NCBI RefSeq assembly: GCF_003386665.1
Contig: NZ_QTUB01000001.1
Coordinates: 992,001 to 1,056,000, forward strand
Reading direction: 5' to 3'
Length of the DNA: 64,000 nt
Origin: Xenorhabdus cabanillasii
GTDB taxonomy: Bacteria > Pseudomonadota > Gammaproteobacteria > Enterobacterales > Enterobacteriaceae
The notes beneath the pieces were generated by a model. It saw only the letters and a program-made list of their open reading frames with translations. It made no database searches and had not been told where the DNA came from. This document shows, in pieces, positions 53,017 to 61,295 of the stretch (positions are counted from its first letter, which is position 1; every line of letters starts with the position of its first letter). Position numbers and translations under genes: made by a program.

Positions 53017-53427
53017 ATGCCAATAATTAAATCTAAGCTAATGCCTAGTGCGCAGCCTTCTGAAGAAACCAAAGCTGAACTTCTTGAGCAAATAAATGCT
53101 CCCGCAGGAACTAACATCCAGTTAATGGTGCTTGAAGTAGATTATGATCGTAAAAAGCTATATGTATGCTTATCAGGCGGAAATATTGTAGATGGGGAGC
53201 CCCACTTTACCGTTACAGGCAAAGCTGCATTTGAAGCTCTTTGCAATGTGCAAACCATTAATGAAAAACTAACAATACAGCAAATCGTTATCGGTGAAAC
53301 CCCTTTAAAAAATAAGGTTAAATCCACGCTGAAAAATGCGCCTGCAAATTCGTCCATCTGCTTTATAGGTGATATGCAGGGTGAACTCGATGGTGTATTG
53401 ATAGACATATTCAACATTTCTAAATAG
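53017..53427 (+). CDS. hypothetical protein
   Basis: This 136-residue protein starts MPIIKSKLMPSAQPSEETKA. It is soluble with alternating beta-strand-like segments (IQLMVLEVDYDRKKLYVCLS, GGNIVDGEPHFTVTGKAAFE) and has no recognised motif. ATG 53017 is taken over TTG 53011. It sits between the integrase and the SIR2-domain gene and could be an accessory gene of the element; no function can be assigned. Confidence 0.5.
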   Translation: MPIIKSKLMPSAQPSEETKAELLEQINAPAGTNIQLMVLEVDYDRKKLYVCLSGGNIVDGEPHFTVTGKAAFEALCNVQTINEKLTIQQIVIGETPLKNKVKSTLKNAPANSSICFIGDMQGELDGVLIDIFNISK

Positions 53428-53438
53428 TATGCGTCCGC

Positions 53439-53513
53439 GAACGCAACCACACTCAACCCGGCGAGTTGCATTTTGTGTATAAAGAAGCCATTCCCGAATC
53501 TGAGGCTGCGTAA
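53439..53513 (+). pseudogene. short C-terminal coding remnant
   Basis: A frame without start reads ERNHTQPGELHFVYKEAIPE and ends SEAA then stop. It is protein-like but too short to identify. The following bases to 53901 hold no recognised gene. Confidence 0.25.
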
Positions 53514-53901
53514 GTGGCCTTTTTAACGCTTCCCGTTACATCATCGAGCCTGCCTGAACAATACAGTCAGTCTCTCCAGTTGAGTGGGATAGTGCGCCCA
53601 CTATTTGCCAATAACAGACATCACTGACGTTACACCACGTTAGGCCTGAAATCTAAAAGCGTATGGTTCATTTGGGAGGACTGACATTAGCATCTGAAGG
53701 TCTAGCTTATTCACTATATGGGGATAATAGAGCGCAAAGCGAAGATGGGTGTATGCAGCAGAACGTTTTGAAACTTAGGTATCTAATGTAAACACCACAC
53801 AATTTAATCTCATGTTACGCATTTGCACTCTTTTTGACGATTTGAATTACCAGAAAAATTAAGGCATTAATAGCACATCTACGCAGCCCAGAGGAAAAAC
53901 T

Positions 53902-55836
53902 ATGGAAATGGATGACTGGTGGTTTGATTGGAAGGGGTTCACGCCCGAGCGACCCTGCCCAGGCAAGGTTGTGTTGATGGTTGGCGCGGGGATTTCGATA
54001 GAGTCCCCCACGCAGCTACCTGGGGGATGCGATCTAACTGAAGCGCTGCTCGACCATTTACTTGACAACAGCGCTGCCTCCGAAATAAAAACTGTGTTTA
54101 GCCAATGTGAGCAGTGGATGGGGCGAAGCCTGCCGCGCTTGGAACATGTGCTTGATAAAGCGTTTGAACCTTCAACCATTGAAGGCGTCGAGCGTAGCGG
54201 TGCCGCACGGGAACTGCTGCGTATCTTTTCCCAGCGTCCTCCGAATGCGAATCACCACCTGATTGCCGATTACCTGATTCAGCAACGTGGCTGGTGTATT
54301 ACCACCAATTTTGATGATTGTATCGAACAGGCTGGTCGTCATCAGATCCCTGTGCACGTTATTGACCCTGATACCAAAACCTTTGACATTATGCACCGGG
54401 AATACGGCGAAGACTGGGGTATCATCAAAGTGCACGGTACCATAGAACACGGCTGCTCTGGGCTTGGCGCAACACTTGCAGACTTGGAGCACGGGCTGCC
54501 AGAAGCATTCAAAATACAGCTCGAACAGGTTACAAATCAGGCCGATTTAATGGTGGTCGCAGGCTACAGTGGCACCGATCATTTCGACATTAATCACTGG
54601 ATCCGTGAGCGCTGGAATGGAGATCGTTCGACCCGGTTGGTATGGATTGATCACCGTCTTAAAGTAGAGGAAGAGTTCTGGCTACTCAGCGATCAGGAAA
54701 ATCGCGAGCCGAAAGTCTATTGGCAAGGTGCCTTTGGCGGTATGAAGATTCAGTACGGGCCAACACTAGAACTGCTGACCGCCCTACTTGGAATTTCCAG
54801 TAGGACGTTGGCCGATACTGGAGAGGGTAAAGATTGGTGGCGAACTGCTCTGGCAGAATATTACACCCCGACGGAGAAAGAAAAGTACCTTACCGGTACA
54901 CGCTTAGCCAGTTCTATGGGTCTTGGCCAACTAGCCGAGGAGCAGCTCCGTTATTTGAAACGCCGGCTGGAGAACGATAATTTGTTAGCGCCTTTTGAAG
55001 CTGAGATTTATTACTCCCGTGGGTTTATTGCCGGGGCGCTATTGATACAAAACTATCTAAAACCCCCGCACGAAAAAGTCAGAAAAGTGAACCGTACAGG
55101 CCTTATTCGCGCTAAAGGTAAACCTGCAAAAGCACTCTTATTTTATCTTACGCAGTGGTTAAGGAGCCCCCACAGCCTCTCACTTGATGAGCAAATTGAC
55201 GCGTTTGCCTGTCTGCTCGATATCGCTGAACGGAGGCAGCAATGGCAACTCTGGCAAAGTAAACCTTTTCGGCGTTTGGGCGAAAAGATATGCAGCGTTT
55301 TCCGTCAGTATTTCATGAAACTTGAGAATAAGAAGTTGCCTCTGTATCTGCATGGGAGGATACAAATGCAGTCCATTCGCGTGGGCACCCTGTTTTACGA
55401 TGAACAGGTTTTTCCCTTCGGAGAGGTCTGGAATTTACTATACAGTGAGAGCAGTCCTCCGAATTTTTATACCCCGCACGGCCCAGCAATCCCTGGTTTT
55501 TATCTTATTGAACGTAGCACTGCCCGTGAAGAAGATCGCATCGCAGACTTGGTGCTGGCCAATATTAATTACGTCAATATCCTGCTTTCCGCGCTGCGGC
55601 GTCGCTGGCCTAAGGGCAGCCAAAGCGTATTTAAGGAAAGGCAGAAGAGCGATGGATATTTGGATTCGGGAGAGTATGCTGTAACGTATATCGTGCAACT
55701 GTTAAACGAAAGCTCGCAGATCGCTAGCGCTCTGAATGCACCACATTTGCAGATTCTGATCGCCAGAGCGTGGATTAGGGCGGACAGCATTTTAGGTGGT
55801 ATTGAATATTGGAAACAGCAGCGTCTTTATCTGTAG
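53902..55836 (+). CDS. SIR2-domain protein, putative NADase defence protein
   Basis: This 644-residue protein has an N-terminal SIR2-like fold (residues about 20-300): VVLMVGAGISIESP (NAD-binding GAGxS), WCITTNFDDCIEQAGRH (TNxD), IIKVHGTIEHG (catalytic His) and LMVVAGYSGTDHFD. The C-terminal half (320-644) is helix-rich with no recognised domain (EEQLRYLKRRLENDNLLAPF ...). SIR2 domains of this kind deplete NAD in several phage-defence systems (Thoeris ThsA, DSR, prokaryotic Argonaute pairs). AGAGG seven bases upstream supports the start. Its place in a mobile element beside nuclease-like and antirestriction genes fits a single-gene defence system, but activity is inferred. Confidence 0.75.
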   Translation: MEMDDWWFDWKGFTPERPCPGKVVLMVGAGISIESPTQLPGGCDLTEALLDHLLDNSAASEIKTVFSQCEQWMGRSLPRLEHVLDKAFEPSTIEGVERSGAARELLRIFSQRPPNANHHLIADYLIQQRGWCITTNFDDCIEQAGRHQIPVHVIDPDTKTFDIMHREYGEDWGIIKVHGTIEHGCSGLGATLADLEHGLPEAFKIQLEQVTNQADLMVVAGYSGTDHFDINHWIRERWNGDRSTRLVWIDHRLKVEEEFWLLSDQENREPKVYWQGAFGGMKIQYGPTLELLTALLGISSRTLADTGEGKDWWRTALAEYYTPTEKEKYLTGTRLASSMGLGQLAEEQLRYLKRRLENDNLLAPFEAEIYYSRGFIAGALLIQNYLKPPHEKVRKVNRTGLIRAKGKPAKALLFYLTQWLRSPHSLSLDEQIDAFACLLDIAERRQQWQLWQSKPFRRLGEKICSVFRQYFMKLENKKLPLYLHGRIQMQSIRVGTLFYDEQVFPFGEVWNLLYSESSPPNFYTPHGPAIPGFYLIERSTAREEDRIADLVLANINYVNILLSALRRRWPKGSQSVFKERQKSDGYLDSGEYAVTYIVQLLNESSQIASALNAPHLQILIARAWIRADSILGGIEYWKQQRLYL

Positions 55837-55839
55837 CTC

Positions 55840-55862
55840 GGGAGTGCTAGAAATTCTGTTGT
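55840..55862 (+). repeat. orphan IS256-type left end
   Basis: GGGAGTGCTAGAAATTCTGT differs at one position from the left end of the IS256 element at 36816. It starts 4 bases after the SIR2-gene stop. No transposase follows; a different coding tail (VESVPSEEKDDNEACDHKA then stop, 55865-55939) is joined to it, a possible remnant I cannot identify. Confidence 0.5.
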
Positions 55863-56258
55863 CAGGCCGTATCAAGCAGGTCGAATCGGTTCCTTCGGAA
55901 GAAAAAGATGATAATGAAGCCTGTGATCACAAAGCCTGACTGCTCCCCATTGCTCAAGACACTTGATATAAGTATGCATTCCGAACTTCCGCTTCTCGCT
56001 CAAATCAGACTACCGATGACAAAATGATTAGTTTCGTACTAAAACACACGTAGTGCTGATGTCATAATATTTTAATCAGCGGGAGGTTGCTTAAAGCTCG
56101 CCTGTTTGTTGCTTTTTTCTTTAGAATTTGCAAAGGTAAGTCGCATACGATTTCAGACCTGTCACGCAATCAGAAACAGGGTTGACTTTCCACGCCCTAT
56201 AACTCGACAGCTATGTGGTAATGTCGATGCCGACTGGTTCTGTTTTGAGGATTAAAAT

Positions 56259-56762
56259 ATGACCACCTTTTATCAATTGACAGCTACAAGTCTTGGCGGT
56301 CAGCTCATCTCTATGGCTGACTACGCTGGTAAGGTGGTTCTAGTCGTTAATACAGCGAGTCATTGTGGCTTTACACCACAATACGGCGGCCTTGAAGCGC
56401 TCTACAAGAAATACGCTGCTCAGGGCTTTGTAGTGCTTGGTTTTCCCTGCAATCAGTTTGGAAAACAGGAACCTGGCGGCGCTGAGGAAATCGCGCAGAC
56501 CTGCTACATTAACTACGGTGTGAGCTTTCCGATGTTTGAGAAAGTAGAAGTTAATGGAGCCTCAGAACATTCGATATTTCGTTACCTAAAAAACGAGCTG
56601 CCTGGTCTGCTGGGTAAGCGGATCAAGTGGAATTTTACTAAGTTCCTGATCGGACGTGACGGTGAACCGCTCAAGCGCTTTGCACCTAATACTACCCCCA
56701 AAAAAATGGAAGCCGCAATCCTTACGGCACTTTCGAGAAACTCATTATCCGTAAATGGGTGA
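56259..56762 (+). CDS. glutathione peroxidase (BtuE/Gpx-type)
   Basis: This 167-residue thiol peroxidase has the catalytic Cys in NTASHCGFTPQYGGLEALY, Gln in LGFPCNQFGKQEPG and Trp in KWNFTKFLIGRDG, the Cys-Gln-Trp(-Asn) set of the glutathione peroxidase family. It reduces hydroperoxides, using glutathione or thioredoxin. GAGGATTAAAAT precedes the start. It stands alone between element remnants, and whether it is cargo of the element or chromosomal cannot be told. The gaps before (55940-56258) and after (56763-57018) hold no recognised gene. Confidence 0.92.
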   Translation: MTTFYQLTATSLGGQLISMADYAGKVVLVVNTASHCGFTPQYGGLEALYKKYAAQGFVVLGFPCNQFGKQEPGGAEEIAQTCYINYGVSFPMFEKVEVNGASEHSIFRYLKNELPGLLGKRIKWNFTKFLIGRDGEPLKRFAPNTTPKKMEAAILTALSRNSLSVNG

Positions 56763-57018
56763 GGTTCGCCTCTCGCCCATAGCGGACCGTTAACAGATCT
56801 ACCGACAGCCCTGCGGGCGCTAAATTATCTCTTTTTTCGCTCTCGCTTGAGGTTGAAGATCTGCGTGACTAAGCCAGATTCCGACTGGATACTCCCTGTT
56901 GTCATTTAACCCTAGCCACAAGGCCCGGAACGCCTGCGGTCCGACGGAGCTTACCTGCACTGTCGGTTAACGCTGTGGGGCTATATCAAAATAGGTCGTA
57001 AGTTAAGATGACCTATTT

Positions 57019-57216
57019 TTAATCAGTTAGAGGGTCAACCTGATTTTCCCTAATAAGATTTCGCAACGCAGTACGAGCAGCAGCGACTTCTGTCATCCCA
57101 TTAAGAACCACGTTGGACTGCCCTCCTCTAATCCCAAAGACTGTAACCATACCCTCTTCACAGAAATACTCTGCTTCATACTGAAGGCCATCTTTTTCTA
57201 CGCGAATGTATGACAT
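57019..57216 (-). CDS. small hypothetical protein
   Basis: This 65-residue protein (MSYIRVEKDGLQYEAEYFCE, GMVTVFGIRGGQSNVVLNG...) has beta-strands followed by a C-terminal helix. AGGTTGTT precedes the start. I do not recognise the family, though codon use and the ribosome-binding site look genuine. Confidence 0.5.
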   Translation of the reverse strand: MSYIRVEKDGLQYEAEYFCEEGMVTVFGIRGGQSNVVLNGMTEVAAARTALRNLIRENQVDPLTD

Positions 57217-57470
57217 AACAACCTAATTTAATTATCTTTTGTTTGAATAATATCTTCACAAAATGATTTAAGCAATCTAGCCCAAGAATACACGCTAATC
57301 TTGCCTTGTAAGCATCCCGCTTAACAGAACCATTCGCTTTTAGAGGATTTCCGGCGAACGGTTTAGGTATCCTATAAGACCAATGCCTGCCCCCTGACCG
57401 ACTTCTCCGTGCCAAGAGCTGATGTTACTAACAACAGTTTGTGTTACCTCATGGTACGCAGGTCAACACC
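57217..57470. other. gap with rearranged sequence
   Basis: A 79-codon frame on the minus strand (57176-57415) overlaps the small gene and has an arginine-rich, unlikely composition; I do not consider it a gene. No other feature is clear. Confidence 0.3.
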
Positions 57471-58669
57471 TCAGTCTACTATACGAATCATATACACATA
57501 GTAAATTTTGAATACTTTTTTTGTCCCAGGATCTCGCTCAACATGCAACATGATCGCCATCATTCTTTTAGTTGATTCACCTGAGCTTTCAATACCTCTT
57601 GTAAAGATATTTGCTGTATCAACGACAGCCTTCATGTAATCACATCCCTTAATATCCAGAACTGACTCAATGCCGTCGCGACATTTTATTTTCAACTCAG
57701 TCCCCAAAAGAGAGACAACTTCGAAAAATGCAATATCCAGCCCCTCACGATTGATAGGAAGCTCACCTTCGAGATCCTGTAATCTATTTGATACATCCAC
57801 AGGGCTATTGATGAATTCCTGAAGCGTTTCACTCCTGATCACATATGACGATTCCTCATCCAGCTTTTGTAAATGCTCTCGTAATTGTCTAACAGCTGCA
57901 TCTCCGGGGGATTCACCGTTCAAATGATGCGCCAGCATCGATACTGCAAGGAAATGGCAGCCGGTGTCATCATCCCCCAATAGTAGTCACCCTGATTTTC
58001 AAAAAGGTCCCGTCTTGGTTCAAGCAAACGTCGAGATCCTCCTGCCATATCTTGTATAATTACAACACGCACATCATCAAATATTTTCATTGTGTATTCA
58101 AAATTGGGCTTATCCTGAAAATGCATTGTAGGTCTCGCATAGGCAGTAAGCTTATTTTTGATAAATTTTTTATTAGCGTTCCCCTCCGTCTGAAACATAC
58201 CCAGCTCAATTTTATCAAGAATAAATTTTTGTTTTTTATTTTTGTAAGCGTTGTATTGTCGACTTGATGTCAAAGCAAACCAGTAAAACTTCTCACAGGG
58301 TGATAAATTGAACTCTTTGACAATATCTTCGGCTGAGAAGAAATAATGAAGCGGCTCCTCTTCCTCGTCATGAGAATGCAACATGCAGAAAAAATCTTTA
58401 CGAGGGATTCCATCATCAAGAACATAAGACTTCTGAACATCAACGCGATTTGAATTTTCAAAATACTTCGACTGGATAATGCCGAAAATATCGATGCCAT
58501 GGGCGCGTTGCCGAAGTGCCTCCAGGCTGTCTGAACGACGCTGCACAAGAAAATCAGCACCGTCAACATCTGCAGATCGCTTCATAACCCAAAATCTCGA
58601 CAATAGAATAGACTGCGTTAAAGATTCACCTTTTGCTCCGTTTTCTTCCCGTTTTGCTAAAACTGACAT
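57471..58669 (-). pseudogene. DUF4365-like / PD-(D/E)XK nuclease-like protein, frameshifted
   Basis: Two minus-strand frames join at a run of five C (57974-57978; five G on the coding strand): QGDYYWG continues as DDDTGCHFLAVSMLAHHL in the other frame, giving about 400 aa. The N-terminus has GAKGESLTQSILLSRFWVMK, DVDGADFLVQRR and FGIIQSKYFENS, a D...(Q/E)xK pattern like DUF4365 and other restriction-endonuclease folds. The C-terminal half (IRSETLQEFINSPVDVSNRL ...) is not recognised. It may be part of a defence cluster with the SIR2 gene. The start at 58669 is preferred (CAGGTA upstream). Family is tentative. Confidence 0.5.
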
Positions 58670-59107
58670 GATGCGTACCTGTATCATAAATAGTCGAATG
58701 GTTGTCCTGAGGAAAAATACCTTAAGCAGGTTAAAATCACTCTGAAAACATTACGTGTATGATCTCCCCGAAAGTTAAGCGCCAACGCCTGAAAAAATAA
58801 TGAACTTACAGAAATCGGCTTTGTTTCTCAGGCAATATCTAAACGTACAGCTTTAATCGAAGACAAGGTAAGTGACCTGCTCCACGTAACCAATGTAACC
58901 ATGCATCTTATTGAGTATTCACTTTAACCGGAAGCATTTATCTTGGGGCAGTTATGTCCACTTCTCGCGCACAACTGACTGCTGCGTATTATCATCAAAG
59001 CAAATCATCCTAATCCCATCCTGTCTCCAACCTTATTTTCTATCCCCAAAAATGAATTACCCATTGACCTGATGATGTCCGTTGATTAGCGTAGTCAGAC
59101 TTATCAA
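58670..59107. other. gap before the structured leader
   Basis: A plus-strand frame around 58805-58925 (AISKRTALIEDKVSDLLHVT...) looks weakly protein-like but has no start signal or known family. Otherwise nothing was recognised. Confidence 0.3.
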
Positions 59108-59250
59108 CGATCCGGTCGCTTGTGAGGATCACCTTCGGGCAGCGACAGCAACACTCCTGTAGCCTGCAAGGGAGTACACACCCGTGTGGTACATCTGCGC
59201 ACCTTTGGAAGCAGATATCGTCAGTCTGATGACGATGAAGGTTGTTTTAT
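59108..59250 (+). promoter_or_regulatory. multi-hairpin element, copy 3, upstream of antirestriction genes
   Basis: Hairpins ACTCCT/GGGAGT (59153-59158, 59170-59175) around GTAGCCTGCAA, CACA/TGTG (59077+100: 59177-59180, 59185-59188) and ATCTGC/GCAGAT (59193-59198, 59211-59216) around GCACCTTTGGAA repeat the layout at 51.2 kb. The second stem has a different sequence but keeps pairing. TGGCC/GGCCA follows near 59266-59280. The KlcA-like genes start 100 bases on, so a leader or single-strand promoter is plausible. Confidence 0.5.
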
Positions 59251-59346
59251 CTACTCTTTTCCATCATGGCCAACCGGCCAGTCACCCAACGGGGAACACG
59301 TTTCCCATTGGGTCGGTGTTCTCCGTTTTTTATTCAGGAGAATACC

Positions 59347-59796
59347 ATGCAACAAAATATACCCCCGACCACGGTGCACACTGCGCTCGTGTCTGAACAT
59401 TCCTCTTTTGCTGACCTTTTTCCGCAAACCAGTTCACTGGAGCGGATGCTGTTGGAGCACACGTTCGTTAAAGCTGCCGCTGTGCTATGTGAAAACTACC
59501 GGCGTGATCGGTGGCAGTGCCGAAAGGTGTCAGATACCGTTGCTTATGTCGTACCAACACGGTCGGATGCCTATGTTGTCAACGTCAAGACGACGGGCTT
59601 TAACGGCGAAGTCTCCGCTGATACGTTCGGGTTGATGGTGACCCTGACCGTATTCGGTTATCTGGCCGCACTCATGAAGCAAGGCGAGTATGCTGAGCAG
59701 TTTTGTGACCTGCGGGAATATGCGGCGTTGCAGCACCCCCAGGCTCAGTGCATTCGGGCGGCTTTGGGCTTAAAGGGAGGCTGTGGTGCCAAATAA
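59347..59796 (+). CDS. antirestriction protein, KlcA/ArdB family
   Basis: This 149-residue protein contains the ArdB/KlcA core: VKAAAVLCENYRRDRWQCRK, YVVPTRSDAYVVNVKTTGFN, GEVSADTFGLMVTLTVFGYL and FCDLREYAALQHPQAQCIRA. The family blocks type I restriction enzymes and typically protects incoming plasmid DNA. CAGGAGAA precedes the start. It is followed by a second, related but broken copy overlapping its end. Its position behind the multi-hairpin element suggests early expression after transfer. Confidence 0.82.
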   Translation: MQQNIPPTTVHTALVSEHSSFADLFPQTSSLERMLLEHTFVKAAAVLCENYRRDRWQCRKVSDTVAYVVPTRSDAYVVNVKTTGFNGEVSADTFGLMVTLTVFGYLAALMKQGEYAEQFCDLREYAALQHPQAQCIRAALGLKGGCGAK

Positions 59797-60247
59797 TGAA
59801 CACATTATGCTGGACAGTCTTGCGCTGTCGGCTGTGTTTCCTGACAAGACTCCGTTGGAACGGTTGTTTCTGGGGTTCCTGTTGGCGAATACTGCGTCAA
59901 CGTTATGCGGTGATTATCAGCCGGAACAGTGGGTAAGCCGACAGATCTCTGAATCGCTGACTTACCTGGTGCCGACACGGGCGGAAACCTATTCTGTTTA
60001 CCTGCCGGACACACAATTAACGGTGACGCTTTCCGCTGATGCCTTCGGACTGGCGGTTACCTAAATCGTATTGGCCCGTGTTGCGGTGCTGGATGAACCG
60101 AATGAGGAAGCGTATCGGTTCTGTGCATTGCAGGAGTACGCGCAGCAGCACCCGGAAAACTACCTGATAAGAACGGTCATGACACTGAAGCCTGAAGAAG
60201 CGATTGTCAGTCCGTCATTTCTCCATAACAACAATAATCATCACTGA
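59786..60247 (+). pseudogene. second KlcA/ArdB-like gene with nonsense codon
   Basis: It starts with GTG, overlapping the previous gene by 11 bases, and reads LDSLALSAVFPDKTPLERLF, LANTASTLCGDYQPEQWVSR and TVTLSADAFGLAVT. A TAA at 60062-60064 then interrupts it, and the same frame continues IVLARVAVLDEPNEEAYRFC and ALQEYAQQHPENYLIRTVMT to a stop at 60247. It is a diverged paralogue of the first copy and probably inactive because of the stop. Confidence 0.78.
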
Positions 60248-60303
60248 CGTTATCAGCACATGAGGCTGTTAACGCTTTTCTTAAGCGCCTGACCAGGGAA
60301 GCC

Positions 60304-60335
60304 AAAACACCTTCCCGGTTCCGGGCGGGTGTTTT
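60304..60335 (+). terminator. terminator after antirestriction genes
   Basis: AAAACACC (60304-60311) pairs with GGTGTTTT (60328-60335), with an inner CCCGG/CCGGG stem, followed by a T-rich tract. This is a good Rho-independent terminator. Confidence 0.7.
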
Positions 60336-60367
60336 CTTTATTTAACGTGAAATCAAGGAACACCATC

Positions 60368-60907
60368 ATGAACCCTATTTTTTTACCGGCACCGTATTAC
60401 ATGAAGCATTGTTTACCGCCCAGGTAACCGGCCTGAGACAACATCCGACAGCGTCACAGTTATTGCTGACGGACACCCTGACAACAGGGGAAGCCTCTAC
60501 CATTACAGAGGTAGTACAACGTCTGAAGGTCATTCATTTGCTGGGGGATTGGCCGGCACTGGAGACGTTATCCGGTCAGTGTGAGCGGGCTTTTTTTTCC
60601 GCTGACCGTCATGGTTGTTGACGCGCAGGACAGAAACGTGCTCGGTGGTCGGTTTGGTGACGAAATTGTCTGGGCGCAGCCGGTCACATTGACGTCGGAG
60701 CGTCTGTCGCTGGAACGACAGCAGCAGCGGTTATGTCAGGCCGCAATGCTTGAACAGAGTTGGCAGAATGCGCCGGCGGCACGTGCGTTATGGCATCAGG
60801 CACATCTATTGTCACTGCATCGGGTTTCATCCCGTTGTCAGCAGTGCAATGAAGTGCGGGATATTCTCCGGCACGGTGCATCGGTCAGTATTCCGGCGGC
60901 CGCGTGA
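60368..60907 (+). pseudogene. unrecognised element protein, two homopolymer frameshifts
   Basis: From ATG 60368 (AAGGAACACC upstream) the protein would read MNPIFTGTVLHEALFTAQVT if the T run at 60378-60384 were corrected. It continues TEVVQRLKVIHLLGDWPALE and, past a run of eight T (60591-60598), LTVMVVDAQDRNVLGGRFGD and ends at 60907, about 180 aa. Family not recognised; it is likely a conserved gene of this type of element. The stop overlaps the next start (TGATG). Confidence 0.55.
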
Positions 60908-61203
60908 TGACCACAATACGTTTAACGGTTTGGCAGGTGATTGCTGCGGTGTTGCTGAAACGGCATTTTGGCCTGAATCTGACCGATACGGCCCTGTGTG
61001 AAACCGATACGGTGGCAGCACTGATAGCCCGCGGTGTCCGGCCTTCAGAAGCCATTAACGAATTGGTGGATAAATACGACTTAATCCGGCTGAACACGCA
61101 GGTTGTCCTGCGCAGTACGCCTTATCTGGATATCCACGATGAGCTGACGGTTATTTTTGACAGTGGTTTGGCTGACAGGCTATTCAGGCAGACCGGACAG
61201 TAA
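60907..61203 (+). CDS. CbtA/YkfI-family toxin-like protein
   Basis: This 98-residue protein resembles the type IV toxins CbtA (YeeV), YkfI and YpjF. TVWQVIAAVLLKRHFGLNLT and DTALCETDTVAALIARGVRP, then EAINELVDKYDLIRL match the core LLxxHYGLTLNDT...IExGIxxxDAVNFLVEKYxLVR of that family. CbtA inhibits FtsZ and MreB assembly. No CbeA-type antitoxin gene is next to it: the preceding frame is an unrelated broken gene. ATG 60907 overlaps the previous stop. Confidence 0.68.
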   Translation: MTTIRLTVWQVIAAVLLKRHFGLNLTDTALCETDTVAALIARGVRPSEAINELVDKYDLIRLNTQVVLRSTPYLDIHDELTVIFDSGLADRLFRQTGQ

Positions 61204-61295
61204 TCCTTTTTGTTCAATCTACCCATCGGGGGAACTGTGCCCTGGGTGGGCCGTTCCTCCTGTTTATTCTTATCATTCAAGTGAGGAACTTAACC

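Noticed and set aside
57176..57415. 79-codon minus-strand frame
   Set aside because: Overlaps the better supported 65-residue gene, arginine-rich beginning, no ribosome-binding site.
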